A DNA stretch of 64,000 bases from Plotosus lineatus (taxonomy: Eukaryota > Chordata > Actinopteri > Siluriformes > Plotosidae), in contig CM045731.1 in the NCBI GenBank assembly GCA_024760905.1, positions 15,229,501-15,293,500 on the forward strand, given 5' to 3'. This document shows, one piece after another, positions 1 to 11,689 of the stretch (position 1 is the stretch's first letter; each line of letters opens with the position of its first letter). The notes beneath the pieces are model-generated. The model was not told the origin of the DNA and made no database searches. It saw nothing but the letters and a program-made list of their open reading frames with translations. The position numbers were made by a program, and so were the translations under genes.

Positions 1-132
1 TTGGTGGGTGAGTATCAGCGGATTTTACCTGATGCAGCAGTTACAGGAAGTCATTCCGGAAACTGTATTTCGGATCAGATGTCAGGCTGCGTTGGGTCTG
101 ATCTAATCAAGAAGGGAAACCTTACTCAGATA

Positions 133-349
133 CAGTCGGCCCCCGATTTATGAAATTAATCCGTTCCAGAGCCCTCTTTGTATAGCGGGGATTTCGTAAG
201 TAGGGGTCACATTTTACATGTTCAACGCCTAATTCGTTCCAAGGCTCCAGTCTTTGAACTGGATCAAACTGGATTTAAAGGTTTAATTAACAGATTAAAC
301 AATTTTACTAACATATTGATTAATTAAACATTATTAAACATTTTTATTA

Positions 350-440
<91 letters not shown>

Positions 441-850
441 GCCTTGTGCTGTGGGTCACGCCCACAAGATGTGATTTCAAAGCACATTCCCTGCTTAACA
501 AACTGCTTGAATTTGATTCCTTGAGGGATCGGAATTCCAGATGAGCTCAAATGCGCCCACGTTTATTAAACATTTACTGAATTAAATAACTTAAAAAAAC
601 TAAATTAAAAACTAAAGAGTGAAGCTTCCTTCTGTGTCTATCCGGGAGGCTAGTGGGGCGGGATGTTGAGAGACAGCCAATGAGAGAGCAATTCGCGTGT
701 CGTGTGAAATTTTGATTGGCGCGTTTGAATTTTGAATTTCTTTTCGTAAGAGGGGGTTGTTTCGTGTCTCGGTGACGGAAACGCAGGAAAATGTTTTTCG
801 TAACCCGGGGATTTCGTACACAGGGGTCTTCGAAAGTTAGGGGCCGACTG
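133..850. mobile_element. Non-autonomous TA-target DNA transposon (pogo/Tigger-like), 718 bp
   Basis: The ends are inverted repeats (CAGTCGGCCCC and GGGGCCGACTG) flanked by TA on both sides (131-132 and 851-852). Copy B has the uninterrupted site (about 33,270-33,285), with a single TA between the same flanks. The interior has no transposase and carries an (AC)n(TC)n microsatellite at 349-437. The CAGTCGGCCC terminus resembles Tigger/pogo-type ends; family assignment is inferred. Confidence 0.8.
349..437. repeat. (AC)n(TC)n microsatellite
   Basis: Lies inside the 133-850 transposon. Confidence 0.95.
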
Positions 851-1331
851 TATAGGAAAAAGAATGAAAGCCAACATCAGCTATTGTATGTGTGTTAGCA
901 GAATCAAGCCAGTTTCAGACACTCATTGGAGTACAGCACAGTTACTTTTGAGACAACCATGAGAAAAAAAAGACCAGACTTATTGCTTGTAATTAATTTG
1001 CCTATAGGTCATGAAAAAGCTAGTGTTGTAAAAAACCTCAGAGTGCGCCACGAAACTAGATGTTAACTAAATGTAAAGTAAATGTTAACAGGCAAAAAGG
1101 TGAACAGCGCCCATCAGAACATCCGAACGGATCAGAATTTTTGGATAAAGCAGTAATGATAACAAGGTTAATCATGTGGAACATGAAAAGCTGGAAGCAG
1201 GAGCCCGACTGAGCAAACAGTTTCCATATCTCCAAAAGTATTAAAAATATCTTCACCGCTGCCCTGAAGAGACAAAACAGTCCGTCATTCTTTGGAATGT
1301 GGTGAGAAGAGAAAAGTCTCAGCATCGCTCA

Positions 1332-1457
<126 letters not shown>

Positions 1458-1663
1458 GATCCCTCACACACAAAAACGCACAAAATCACAATCATTAATT
1501 AATTGCTGTATAATTAATAATTATTTAATCAACTCTATGGAGTTCTTAGAGACTATTCAGTAAATATAAACTTAGTGTATATTTAGTGTATAGTACTCTT
1601 CTGCAGCTCCTGTCTTCTGAGTGGGTCACAGCATGATGATCCTGGTAGGAATAAGCGAACACG

Positions 1664-1741
<78 letters not shown>
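1664..1741. repeat. (AC)n microsatellite
   Basis: Partner in copy B at 35,515-35,557 is about half as long. Confidence 0.95.
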
Positions 1742-1744
<3 letters not shown>

Positions 1745-2503
1745 GAAGCTTATTCTGTGATAAAGTCTGAAAATATTTCTGTGTTGGTAAAGAGTGATGC
1801 AGAGTGATTTTGCTCTCACTCAGAGAAACTTCTCTCCCGCTGCTCACAGCAACGGGTTCCATTCTCAGGTTTCAGCTTCAGAAGGGACTTGTACACTGAT
1901 ACACTGGGATCAGCTGAACTTGCTTGTGTAAAGCACGTGAGAAGGGAGGGGCTTCACTACAGGACACAGACATTACAGATTACTTTCTTTTATTCGCATT
2001 CTGAGCCGCTTTGTCCTTTTATTGTTATTAAGTGATAATAGTTGGAAGCTGAAATTTTGAGGTAAATCATCGATGTTTTGCTTTTATTTTGTCTCTGTGC
2101 CCTTTAAAGGCCTTTTTTCTCTTTCATGATGAAAGCAGCTGCTTGTGTATCATCCTTCAGGCAAATTGTCTCATGCAAACTCCACTGTCCCTTTTGTCCT
2201 ACTTTACATTAAATCTGTTGAAATCAAATCGCAGTGACTGAGGTGAGAGAAAGTTTGTGTATGTGGTGATCCAGCTATTCCACCACTACACTGATATCGC
2301 TTGAAAATTCAGGTAAAATATTAAACACTGAACTTTATAACAGAGTCACGTTTTCCTTATTTCACACAGACCGGGTGGGTGGGGGGGCAGACAAGCGGAT
2401 GGACTCTGTAGATGGTCTGTGTGGGTATTTTTACATCATCTGTAAACATAAAGAAATCTTCACATCAATAAATAATAAATAAATAAAATCAGAGCACACT
2501 CAC

Positions 2504-2716
2504 CGCAGCCATGAAGAGATGAGGAGTCTGTCTCCAGTTTTAGAGGACAGGTCACCTGCAGCTCTGATCGCAGGACCGAGATGCAAAACAGGACCAAGAT
2601 GGCACACGGTGAGTCGTGTAAAAGGTGCAGAGAGACATGATGATGAGGTTTTTATAATAAATCCTGCGTCTCGCTCACTGTGCAACTGTTGAAGGACTTT
2701 GCATGGTGCACACACT
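2504..2716 (-). other. Candidate first exon (copy 1 of 4), ATG GCT GCG then a splice donor
   Basis: On the minus strand the block runs from a region with a short inverted motif (CCCTTTAAAAGGG, about 2,742-2,754) through about 200 bp of leader to ATGGCTGCG (2,504-2,512), followed at once by the donor GTGAGT. The block recurs at 11,399, 36,407 and 43,972, and each keeps the ATG, the three codons and a usable GT donor (GTGAGT, GTAAGT, GTGAGT, GTGAAT). An upstream open frame from 2,715 overlaps the leader. I cannot identify the downstream exons, so the gene is unknown. Confidence 0.45.
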
Positions 2717-3079
2717 TAAAGACACCCAGGTGTTATACTCCGCCCTTTAAAAGGGCCGAAATAGAGCAAAACGCAAATATTTCATCACTGAATGATTATT
2801 GAGGGTGGGCTGAAAAATTCATAGGTTGACTCAAAAGGAAAAAAAAATGCAAACCAAGGACAATTGAGAGCGTCTATAACAGCACGTCTAATCAATGAAA
2901 CACAAAAGAAAGACGTATGTAACTGCAGGGGTGCCTGTGTGGACATCATGGTCAGCCTGAGGACTTTTTCTCCAACACTTGTAATTTCACAACAATAGGA
3001 TTTAAATTTGTTATATTTCTCATCCTCTGTGTGTGAGACAGCCATGAGGTTAGAATTTCAACAGAAGCAAGACAAAGAG

Positions 3080-3082
<3 letters not shown>

Positions 3083-3136
<54 letters not shown>

Positions 3137-3138
3137 TA
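3083..3138. repeat. Poly-A and (TA)n tract
   Basis: A run of about 37 A followed by (TA)n. Copy B has only a short T/A-rich stretch here. Confidence 0.9.
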
Positions 3139-3417
3139 AAGAGATCTTTATTGTCAACTGTTGCATGAACAATGAAAATCAGTTTAGAATTAATTATAAA
3201 AAGAAAGTGCACAAAAGACAACAAAGGAACTATACTAAGTTATACATTTACATTCATCCTGCATACATGTACATAAACACACATATACACACATACACAC
3301 ACATAACCATACATATATTCTTTATACACCTTTATATCTATTCACATATTCACACCTATTCACACATATTACAGAAGCCTGAATGATGTGTTGATTGTGT
3401 CTGATATAGTCCGGGGA

Positions 3418-3520
<103 letters not shown>

Positions 3521-3549
3521 AATTATAAGAGGCAAAAAAGTTCTGCTCA

Positions 3550-4015
3550 AGACCTGCTCTCAACATGAGTATTGCACTGTACGGGAAGATGGTCTGAATG
3601 ACGGTTATTCAGTCAGTGTGTGTGAGAGAGACGTTGTGGTGGTGGTGGGGACGCGTTGAACAGCTTGTGAGTAAAAACTGTCCTTGAGTCTGTTAGTTTT
3701 TGTTTTTAGTGTCCTGTCCCTTTTTTCAGAGGGGGGAGGAAGGGAAGGGTGTGTTGGGTCCCTGATGATTCCACTGGCTGTCGTCTGAAGTCTGTCACTG
3801 TAAATGTCCCCTCGGTGGGGGGGGTAAAATTTCAATCAACCGCTCTGCCGTTCTCACCACCCACTGCACGGCCTTCCTGTCCTCTGCAGTACAGCTGTTG
3901 AACCACACTGTCCAGCAGTAGGTCAGGAGGCTCTCCATGGCGGAGCAGTAAATGTTCGTCAGTCGGGGTCGGCGCTTCCTGAGGTTTTTCCCAGTGTATT
4001 ACATCAGTTTTCATA
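3550..4015 (-). mobile_element. L2/Rex1-like LINE 3' fragment
   Basis: On the minus strand around 3,840-3,975 one frame reads SAMESLLTYCWTVWFNSC and AEDRKAVQWVVRTAERLI, the conserved C-terminal end of CR1/L2/Rex1-type ORF2. The remainder to 3,550 is the usual short region beyond it. Present in copy A only. Confidence 0.65.
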
Positions 4016-4329
4016 GCATCTAGTTTAAGAAGCTGAATATAGTGTAGGTGTCGGCCTCTCTGCGACCCTGATTCGGATTAAACGGTTCAGAAAAATTATA
4101 ATGAATAGTGTAATAAGTACAAGTATGTTTTACCAACACGTTGATCATTTGCTGAACTGCTTCATCCTAAGTGGGGTCATAAAGAAGCTGGAACCTATTT
4201 CAACCAACACTGGGTGAGACTAAAGGGGTTACAGGGGGACACCCTGAACAGCCTACCAGACCATGACAGGGCCAACACACATAACCACGCACACTCACAT
4301 ACACAACTAGGGGCGATTTTGAGCAGAGT

Positions 4330-4870
4330 GCTTTGTGTTCTGTCCTGGATTTCTTCTCAACTGGTGAAGTTGGATTCTGACTTTCCTAAGATTGTCTTCT
4401 TGACTCAGTTGTCCCGAGGTGTTATCACAAATATTTTTAAATGTCAGAATCCTTCTCAGGTTCTGTAGTGTCATTCAGGTGCTGAATCAGCAGTAGTTTT
4501 TATTGTCTTTAAGGTGGAAACTAGGGGCAGGACCCAGAACGTGCATATGGAGTGTATCTTCAGGGACATGATGGATCACTCTCTTAAAGAGATGTTCCTA
4601 ATAATTTAATCACGTTCTTGCTTTTTGTTGAGTTTGGGCTTTCAGGTCTTCAGTCTTGAACAGCAACAATATTGCAGTCAGGTGGTTTAAATCTATTTTC
4701 TGTTCTCACATTACCAGAAAATCTTCTCCTCAAAGCAGAGGTTGTACTCTCAGCAAAATCCCACTCCCGACCCCCAATGTTCCAGTCTCAAATGAAGGTA
4801 GCAGGTGGGGTCTGGACCTGCCAATCTGTTTTCAAGTGAACTGATATCACCCCTGCCACTGCTTCTCAAC
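4330..4870. other. No gene recognised
   Basis: Unique to copy A. A short SINE-body fragment lies just left of it (about 4,140-4,320). I see no splice-consistent or family-matching frame. Confidence 0.4.
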
Positions 4871-4883
4871 CATTCTCGTAACT

Positions 4884-5225
4884 CATTTTTCTGTAACCGC
4901 TTCATCCTAATTAGGGTCACGGGGAGGCTGGTGCCCATCCCAGCCAACTCAGGGCGAGGGCAGAGGACACCCTGGACAGCTCGCCAGGCCATCGCAGGGC
5001 GGAAACACGCTGACGGCTTTGCATTCTACTCTTTTTACGAAAGTCAGCAATGGTTCTTTTACATGCCTCACACCATAGACAGTGGGAGACATGGCCGGCC
5101 TTTGATAACCCAGTTAGCTGCACTGGGTTGGGGGGGGCAGTGACAACCTTGTGGAGAGTGGGACTCGAACCCCCAACCTTTGGATCAGCAATCCGGCTCC
5201 TTATACCACTAGACCACCACTGCCC
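4884..5225 (-). mobile_element. tRNA-derived SINE, tail type 1
   Basis: Flanked by CATTCTCGTAACT (4,871-4,883; 5,226-5,238). On the minus strand it starts GGGGCAGTGGTGGTCTAGTG with an A box (TGGTCTAGTGG) and B box (GGTTCGAGTCC), then a central body and a tail with CTAATTAGGATGAAGCGGTT. The A box is closest to tRNA-Glu type. Confidence 0.9.
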
Positions 5226-5503
5226 CATTCTCGTAACTTTATCTCAAATTAATATTTATGTTTTAATTGCAGTATTTTTGTTGTTGTTGTTGTTGTTGTT
5301 GTTGTGTTGCCATGTTTCTTCAGTCGCCCAGAAATCGTCAGTCTTCTATAGAGCACCCTGAAAACAACTGCATGAATCTGAAAGAAAGTGTCCAAAGAAA
5401 GACAAAGATTAGAATAAAAAGATGAATATAAAATTAAATCAGTGTTTGCTGGTCCTGGCTAACAAGCTTGAGAACTATATTTAAAATAATTGAGACTCAT
5501 ATG

Positions 5504-5862
5504 TCTGTCTTCCTTTCGGCTTTTTCCCTTTTACTTGGGAGTCGCCACAGCGAATCATCTGATTCGCACATTTCATTTGGCAGAGTTTTTTTTTTTTTTT
5601 TACGTCGGATGCCCTTCCTGTCACAACCCTTTAGCAAGGGACAGAAACACGCTGATGGCTTTGCAGCTCCTCTTGTCGAAAGTCAGCAATGGTTCTTTTA
5701 CATGCCTCACACCATAGACAGTGAGAGACATGGCCCGCCTTTGATAACCCAGTTAGCTGCACTTGGGGGGGGACAGTGGCAACCTTGTGGAGAGTGGGAC
5801 TCAAACCCCCAACCTTTGGATCAGCGATCCAGCACCCTATACCTCTAGACCATCAGTGTCCC
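5504..5862 (-). mobile_element. tRNA-derived SINE, tail type 2 (RTE/DANA-like)
   Basis: Flanked by AAAATAATTGAGA(C/A)TCATATG (5,483-5,503; 5,863-5,883). Same tRNA head and body as the other copies, but the 3' part is GATTCGCTGTGGCGACTCCC and GGGAAAAAGCCGAAAGGAAG, matching the end of the RTE LINEs here. Confidence 0.9.
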
Positions 5863-5934
5863 AAAATAATTGAGAATCATATGAATTAGCATAATATAGA
5901 CATCAGTGTAAACAGAAGTACACCACGGATACCG

Positions 5935-6160
5935 GACACATACCATCTGTCACTTTCACACCTAGGGGCAATCGAGAACGGATAGTTTGCCTAACATGTA
6001 TGTTTTTGGACTGTGGGAGGAAACCGGAGTACCTGGAGAAAACTCACACAATCATGAGGAGAACATACGAACTCCACATAGAAACGTGTGAGCCCAGGAA
6101 TCAAACCCTTGTTGCTGTGAGGTGGACATGCAAACCACTGTGCCACCGTGCCGTCTACAA
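5935..6160 (-). mobile_element. DANA/Mermaid-type SINE fragment
   Basis: Minus strand: ACGGTGGCACAGTGGTTTGC head, B-box-like GGTTTGATTCC, CTATGTGGAGTTCGTATGTT, and CCTCCCACAGTCCAAAAACA. The copy B partner (41,795-41,950) has lost the middle. Confidence 0.7.
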
Positions 6161-6480
6161 GAACCATACCGATCCAAAATCCTTTCAGATCAACTCTGCT
6201 GCTGGGAATTTTTCACCAGTGTTGCTCACTGACGTGAACATCATGGATCATGCTTTATTTACAAGGATAAGAGGAGAGCGAGGGTGTGAGGGGAAAAAAA
6301 AGGGAGAGAGTGATAGCAGACAAGCGAGACTGATAGAAAAGATGGATCGTCGAGAAAGAAGGAACTGCATGCAGCGATTCCTGAAGTCCAAGCTAAAAGA
6401 CTGATGTCAGTGATGAAGACGATTTCTGAGGAAGAGGTGTTCATTAAGTCGAGTGTGGAAGAGGAAGATGATGAATAGAG
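6160..6480 (+). other. Conserved segment with an acidic open frame, coding status unresolved
   Basis: One plus frame near 6,365-6,477 ends in a run of glutamate and aspartate codons (SSVEEEDDE then stop). The copy B partner (41,950-42,270) has an in-frame stop. It could be a decayed terminal exon; no domain is recognised. Confidence 0.25.
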
Positions 6481-6746
6481 CATGAGTGGTGATGAAGCGC
6501 AGGGATGAAGCTAGGGTGTCCTGAGTAAACCCACACGAGCACAGGGATTTTTTTTTCTGGGACTTGTGCGATCTTTCAAAAATACCGCAGGAGATAATTA
6601 TAATCAGTAGAAGAGAATAAACATCGAACCTTAATTGTGAAGTTCAGCCTGAAATCAGAACCCTAAACCGACCACTTGAGTGTCAGTAGTATAAATAATC
6701 CACACCAGCTGTGTACAGAAAGAGAAACAAGCTTACAACCTATTTA

Positions 6747-6912
6747 CAGACATTCCCCAACGTACGTTCATCCGTTTTACGTTTTTTCGATTTTACGTTT
6801 TTTTTTTTTTTTTTTTTTTGAAAGGCAAACTTTGAGTTTAGATGTACCTACGTAGTACGCTGACGTAATGATGCAATGACTCTGCATTCATTGTTTACAA
6901 ACTACAGACTGA

Positions 6913-7000
<88 letters not shown>

Positions 7001-8632
7001 TAAAACCCCTGCTGACGAACGCTTAAGCTCACGAACTTTTCGCCTCAAGAACATTAAATTTGCGAGCATAAAGTCTCTGCTGACGAACTAGTTTTCGGCG
7101 GACGAACCAAACTACGCGGTCGAACAGCGCCACGGTGGCGGCCACGAGAAGCTGACGCACGCTCATGGCGTCACAGTTCGTCACCCCCCTTTCTTTGAGT
7201 GCGGAAGTGGTTTGTGTTTGATAGACATTTTGGACCATATTGAGTGTACTTTTGCTATTATGGGACCGAAAAAGACCCCACCACAGGCGGAGATCATTGA
7301 AAAACACGAACGAGGTGTGCGTTTGTGTGACTCAGCGTCCCAGTACCAGTACGCTAAGTCTACCATTGCTACCATCCTTAAGAACAAGGAAGCTATTAAG
7401 GGTGCGTGTGTGGCTAAGGGTGTTTCCAAACAGTAGGCGTTTCCAAACACTCCTTCCAAACAGTAAGTCCCTCCCTCCCTCCTCCTCCCACTCCATTCCA
7501 TCAAGCCATCAACTACCATCACAAAGGTAAATAAAACCACTTTATTATACAGTACAGTTTATTTCTTTAATTACAATACAATAGCACATTTATTATACAT
7601 AAAATAAGGTATATTTTTGTGTAGTTTTAAGGCTTATTTAGTAGAAAATTATGTTTTATGGGGACCTGGGAACGGATTATTCTCATTTTAATGGTTTCTT
7701 ATGGAAAATAAATGTTCGGAAGACGAACTTTTCGCCTTACACACACTTTCTGGGAACCAATTATGTTCAATTATGTATATATGATATATATATCAGTTAT
7801 ATAGCGTGTTACCCTTGTGTTAAGACGTCGTCTCTGTGATCTTTGTGTTTACACTGTTTTGTGGACTTTTGTAACCCTAAGCAAATCTGGTTGGTCAGAA
7901 GTGTAAGCCTACTAGCATGGGTGCAAGTCTCATACACAGAGATGAATGAACTATCTGCTCAGATCGGCGCAATCAACCATGCATACTCAGTTACGCAAAG
8001 AGAGTTGCAATATGAATGAAAACCCGAATGCACAAATGACAGAATAATTACAGATATTTATTATCTTTTAGCAGAATCCTAAGAGTGTATACTTATTTTT
8101 ATATTAATATTCATTAGGATTTGTACTTGTTCTTTGTACGCATCTCTTGAATAAAGTTTACTTACTTACTTTACACAAAAAAAAGAACTCTCCGCTTTGC
8201 TGGGATTCACATCAGTGCAGGCTGTGTTCTAAATGAGTTCAACGGCACCCTTGTGCACTTGAAAGACCGGAAGTCTGTATAACCTACAGCAAGTACACTA
8301 CTTTCGCAAGTACACTACTTTCGGTATTGAGCGCCTCACATATTGTAAGCGTTGATTGGCTGTTTTAAGCTTCATGTAAAGTAACTCGGTATATATAAGT
8401 GACTTATTTGAAATGAATGTTGATATTATTAGATGTAATTGATATTATTTTACAATGTTATGTTTATAATAATTGATTTAGGGGTGTTTTATAAGATATG
8501 GTAATGGTATTTATGGATGTATAGTACAGTATGAGCGTCATACGTCACACGTCACAGTAACAACTTACGTTCACTTTCAACTTACGTTCGGCCGTCCGAA
8601 ACCAATTAAAAACGTAAGTCGGGGAGCGTCTG
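6747..8632. mobile_element. TA-target inverted-repeat DNA transposon, 1.9 kb, with a nested Tigger-like element
   Basis: The left end CAGAC(A)TTCCCCAACGTACG and the right end CGTAAGTCGGGGAGCGTCTG are imperfect inverted repeats of about 20 bp flanked by TA (6,745-6,746; 8,633-8,634). No transposase of its own is seen. The interior holds a poly-T run, a 75-bp (TA)n tract (about 6,917-6,994) and a second element from 6,998. Copy B lacks it at the matching place near 42,520, although about 100 bp of flank also differ there. Confidence 0.7.
6998..7770 (+). mobile_element. Tigger/pogo-like transposon fragment with a transposase N-terminus
   Basis: It starts CAGTAAAACCCCTGCTGACG directly after the (TA)n tract. 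It contains an open frame at 7,261-7,435 encoding 58 residues that begin MGPKKTPPQAEIIEKHERG and include STIATILKNKEAIK. This matches the N-terminal helix-turn-helix (psq/CENP-B type) of Tigger transposases. The catalytic DDE domain is missing, so it is an internally deleted, inactive copy. The right end is indistinct, in AT-rich sequence near 7,770. Confidence 0.6.
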
Positions 8633-8699
8633 TATTGTGCATTTGACATTGTTGGCTACTAATGATGTAATGAACAGCGTGCCATGTCCTGGGTAAAGC

Positions 8700-8800
8700 T
8701 TTAAACCCGGGTAGCATGCTGGTCTAGTGGTTACCATGTCAGCCTCACAGCAAGGACATCCTGGGTTTGGGTCCCCAGCTCATCAAGGATGCTTCTGTGG
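8700..8800 (+). mobile_element. DANA/Mermaid-type SINE head fragment
   Basis: GTCTAGTGGTTACCATGTCA, then CCTCACAGCAAGGACATCCT and GGGTTTGGGTCCC. Copy B partner at 42,600-42,860 is longer. Confidence 0.55.
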
Positions 8801-9018
8801 GGAGTTTAAATGTGTTTCTTCCATTTGCAGGCGGTCCAATATTGCAGGGTGACGTTATTGGGGACTGGGATTGGAATTGTGTCACTGATTCAAAAGTGAA
8901 TGGACAACAAATTAACCACATATTGATTAACCATGTAGATATTTTCAAAAAATACCTTAAAGCCTAGTCAGGTCTCTCTCATAACAAACACTGTACCACA
9001 TTAATTATGTCTTTAACC

Positions 9019-10327
9019 CAGTGGTTCGCAATTATTTTCTGTCCCCCCCACCCCCCAGGAAGAGGAAAATATTCCGCCCCCCCAATATAAAGTGTTATTT
9101 GTCTAAAAATTGTTGTAAGTAATCCTCTGCATACACTGTATGCTGATTAACATCATCAATCCTTATTATCATTATGGAATACCAAAAAACAAATAAATAA
9201 AAATAAAAATAATAATAATGAATAAATACAGATCAACTTCCAACAAAGAATAACTTTCGTAACAATTTTTAGTCTTTAAACAAAAAGATTTAAAGTGCGT
9301 CAATTTGCCTGAAATAAAAAAAGCATCCTTATTTAAACTGTCAACATTTTGACCAACAATTTGAACCATTTAATACTGAAAAATAAAATTAAATAAAATC
9401 AATAAATAATAATAATACATTCAAATTGATCAGCAATGTTAACTCAGGAGCAAAATATATAAAACACTTTAACCTACAATACAAAAATGAATAAAACAAT
9501 CTGTATTATTATGATTATTATTTTTTTTTTATTTTTTATTTTTTAGTGTTGTTATTGTTGTTGTTGTCAAAATGATTAAGTCCAGATTAATGATACAATG
9601 AGCATGTTTTGCAGTGCACAGCTTTTCGAAGCCGGGTTTAAAGCAGCTCCTGCTCAATGCTGAACTGGGACCTGGACTTATTTCCGCAGCAGTGACATCA
9701 TCCAGCATGACAGAGACCATGTGTGCTGCAGGTACGATCAGTTCCTCTTCTGTGCTGTGGGGTTTTCTGCACTGAGCAGTTTGGTACTCCACCTTATCTG
9801 ATGCTAACAGAGCTCGCTGGTTTGCTGAAGTATCATTCACAAAGTGGGAGGGTTGTTGGCAATACTCGGCACGTTTTCGATGAAAAAACTCACGCGGCTC
9901 ATTACGTGATCGGGGTGTGATGTCTTTAAGTGATGCCTGAATTTATTTGGGTTCATACTGTCCGCTGTCAATGTTTTCAGACACAGTAAACACAGCGGTG
10001 TTTCCTCGTTTCTCACCGCAGCACGAATGCTACATCTGCTTCATCATACTTCCTCCACTTAGCTTTCTGGAGACTTTCGTTTCTCTCACGGTCTCTGTCT
10101 CTCTCTGCCTCTCTTTCCATCCCTGCTAAAAATGTCCGGGGTGGGTTTAATAACTTCACTTCCTATTTTACCTCTGGGCACACTCTGACAGTGAGGAAGC
10201 CACTGCCACCTGCTGTAGTGGAGGTAGAATTACACTTTATCCTAATACGGCAAAAAAAAAGCATGTTTCCTGGGGTCAAAACCCCCCCCCCCCCCAGGGG
10301 GCGCGCTCCACTATTTGAGAACCATTG
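9019..10327 (-). mobile_element. hAT transposon, internally decayed, with BED zinc-finger remnant
   Basis: The left end is CAGTGGTTCGC and the right end is GCGAACC-like (GAGAACCATTG), imperfect inverted repeats of the hAT type. Both sides carry the same 8-bp duplication CTTTAACC (9,011-9,018; 10,328-10,335). Copy B has the single empty site near 43,240. On the minus strand near 9,900-10,030 one frame reads a Cx2C...Hx4H BED-type finger (CLLCLKTL ... HHLKTSHP), as in ZBED5-like hAT transposases. The rest of the frame is broken, so the copy is inactive. Confidence 0.85.
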
Positions 10328-10889
10328 CTTTAACCCAAAACATTTCTCCTTATTAAGTGGTAATAGTTGGTGTGTCCGAGTCGTCTGTTTACAGGAAGGT
10401 GAAATTTTGAAGTAAATCATCGTTGTTATAATTATATTTCGTCTCAGTGCCCTTTAAAGGCCTTTTTTCTCTTTCGTGATGAACACAGCTGCTTGTGTAT
10501 CATCCTTCAGGCAAATTGCCTCATGCAAACCGCTCTGTCCCTTTTGTCCTACTTTACATTAAATCTGTTGAAACCAAATCAAAGTGACTGAGGTGAGTGA
10601 AAAAGTTTGTGCACCCTCGGGATACAACATTGTATGTATATGTGGCGTTCCAGGTAGTCCGTCACTACACTGAAATCTCTTTAAAATTCAGGTGAAATAT
10701 TAAACACTAAACTTTATAACAGAGCCACGTTTTGCTTATTTCACTCAGAGCACAGGGAACACCGCATAGGGTCACACAGAGCACAGGGGAAAAAGAGCAG
10801 AGGGGACATAGAGCACAGGGGAAACAGACAGATGGACTGTTTGGATGGCCGGTGTAGGTATTCCCATCACTTCATCTGTAAATATAACA

Positions 10890-11175
10890 CGGTAAAGGGT
10901 AAAGTCTGTTGTTACATTCGAGCCTCGTGGCTAATCCGGCCGGTCCTTATCCCTGTTTTTCAGGAGTTCAACTCCTCCTAGATGGGACGGTAATTCATCG
11001 CAGGTTACTTTCCCAGTATATTTTTTTCTGGTATCCGTTTATACTGCTGTGTGGCCGACTTGTGGTTAAGACCTTTCCCATGGGTCTCAGCACAGTATGT
11101 GTTTAACTGGGATTTGAACACACAACCTCCCGATCATGAGCGCAGCACCCTAACCACTACGACACCTGTCCCCCA
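10890..11175 (-). mobile_element. Second tRNA-derived SINE family
   Basis: On the minus strand the head reads TAGTGGTTAGGGTGCTGCGC with B-box-like GTTCAAATCCC, then a body to TAAAGGGTAAAGTCTGTTG at the far end. A second copy lies at 59,925-60,235. Confidence 0.7.
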
Positions 11176-11398
11176 CATAAATATAAAAAGCTTCACATAA
11201 ATTAATTAAAAAAGAAAAAAAACAGAGCAGTGTGAGTAGAAATGGTTGTGTCAGTGTTGGCCTTGCGATGGCCTGGCGAGTTATCCACGGTAAACCCCAC
11301 CCTTGCCTAGAGTTGGTTGAGATGGGTCTCCCCGTGACCCTAATAAGGATTAAGCAGTACAGAAAATGAATGAGTGAATAAAATCAGGGCACACTTAC

Positions 11399-11640
11399 CG
11401 CAGCCATGAAGAGATGAGGGGAGTCTGTCTCCAGTTTTAGAGGACAGGTCACCTGCAGCTCTGATCACAGGCCACACAGATCCAAGATGCAAAGCAGGAC
11501 CAAGATGATGCACGGTGAGTCGTGTAAAAGGTGCAGAGAGACATGATGAACAGGTTTTTATAATAAATCCTGCATCTCGCTCACTGTGCGACTGTTGAAG
11601 GACTTTGCATGGTGCTCACTCAGACTTAAAGACACCTGGG
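11399..11640 (-). other. Candidate first exon (copy 2 of 4)
   Basis: Homologous to 2,504-2,716. ATGGCTGCG is at 11,399-11,407 and the donor is GTAAGT, a change that keeps the consensus. The flanking sequence (10,336-11,690) is also related to 1,980-2,760, so this is an older duplication inside the 32-kb unit. Confidence 0.45.
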
Positions 11641-11689
11641 TGTTATACTCCGCCCTTTAAAAGGGCTGAAATAGAACAAAACTCATACA

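Noticed and set aside
1626..1862. Minus-strand ATG frame (MEPVAVSSGREV...) as an exon
   Set aside because: It runs into the (AC)n tract and is not kept open in the copy B partner near 35,640.
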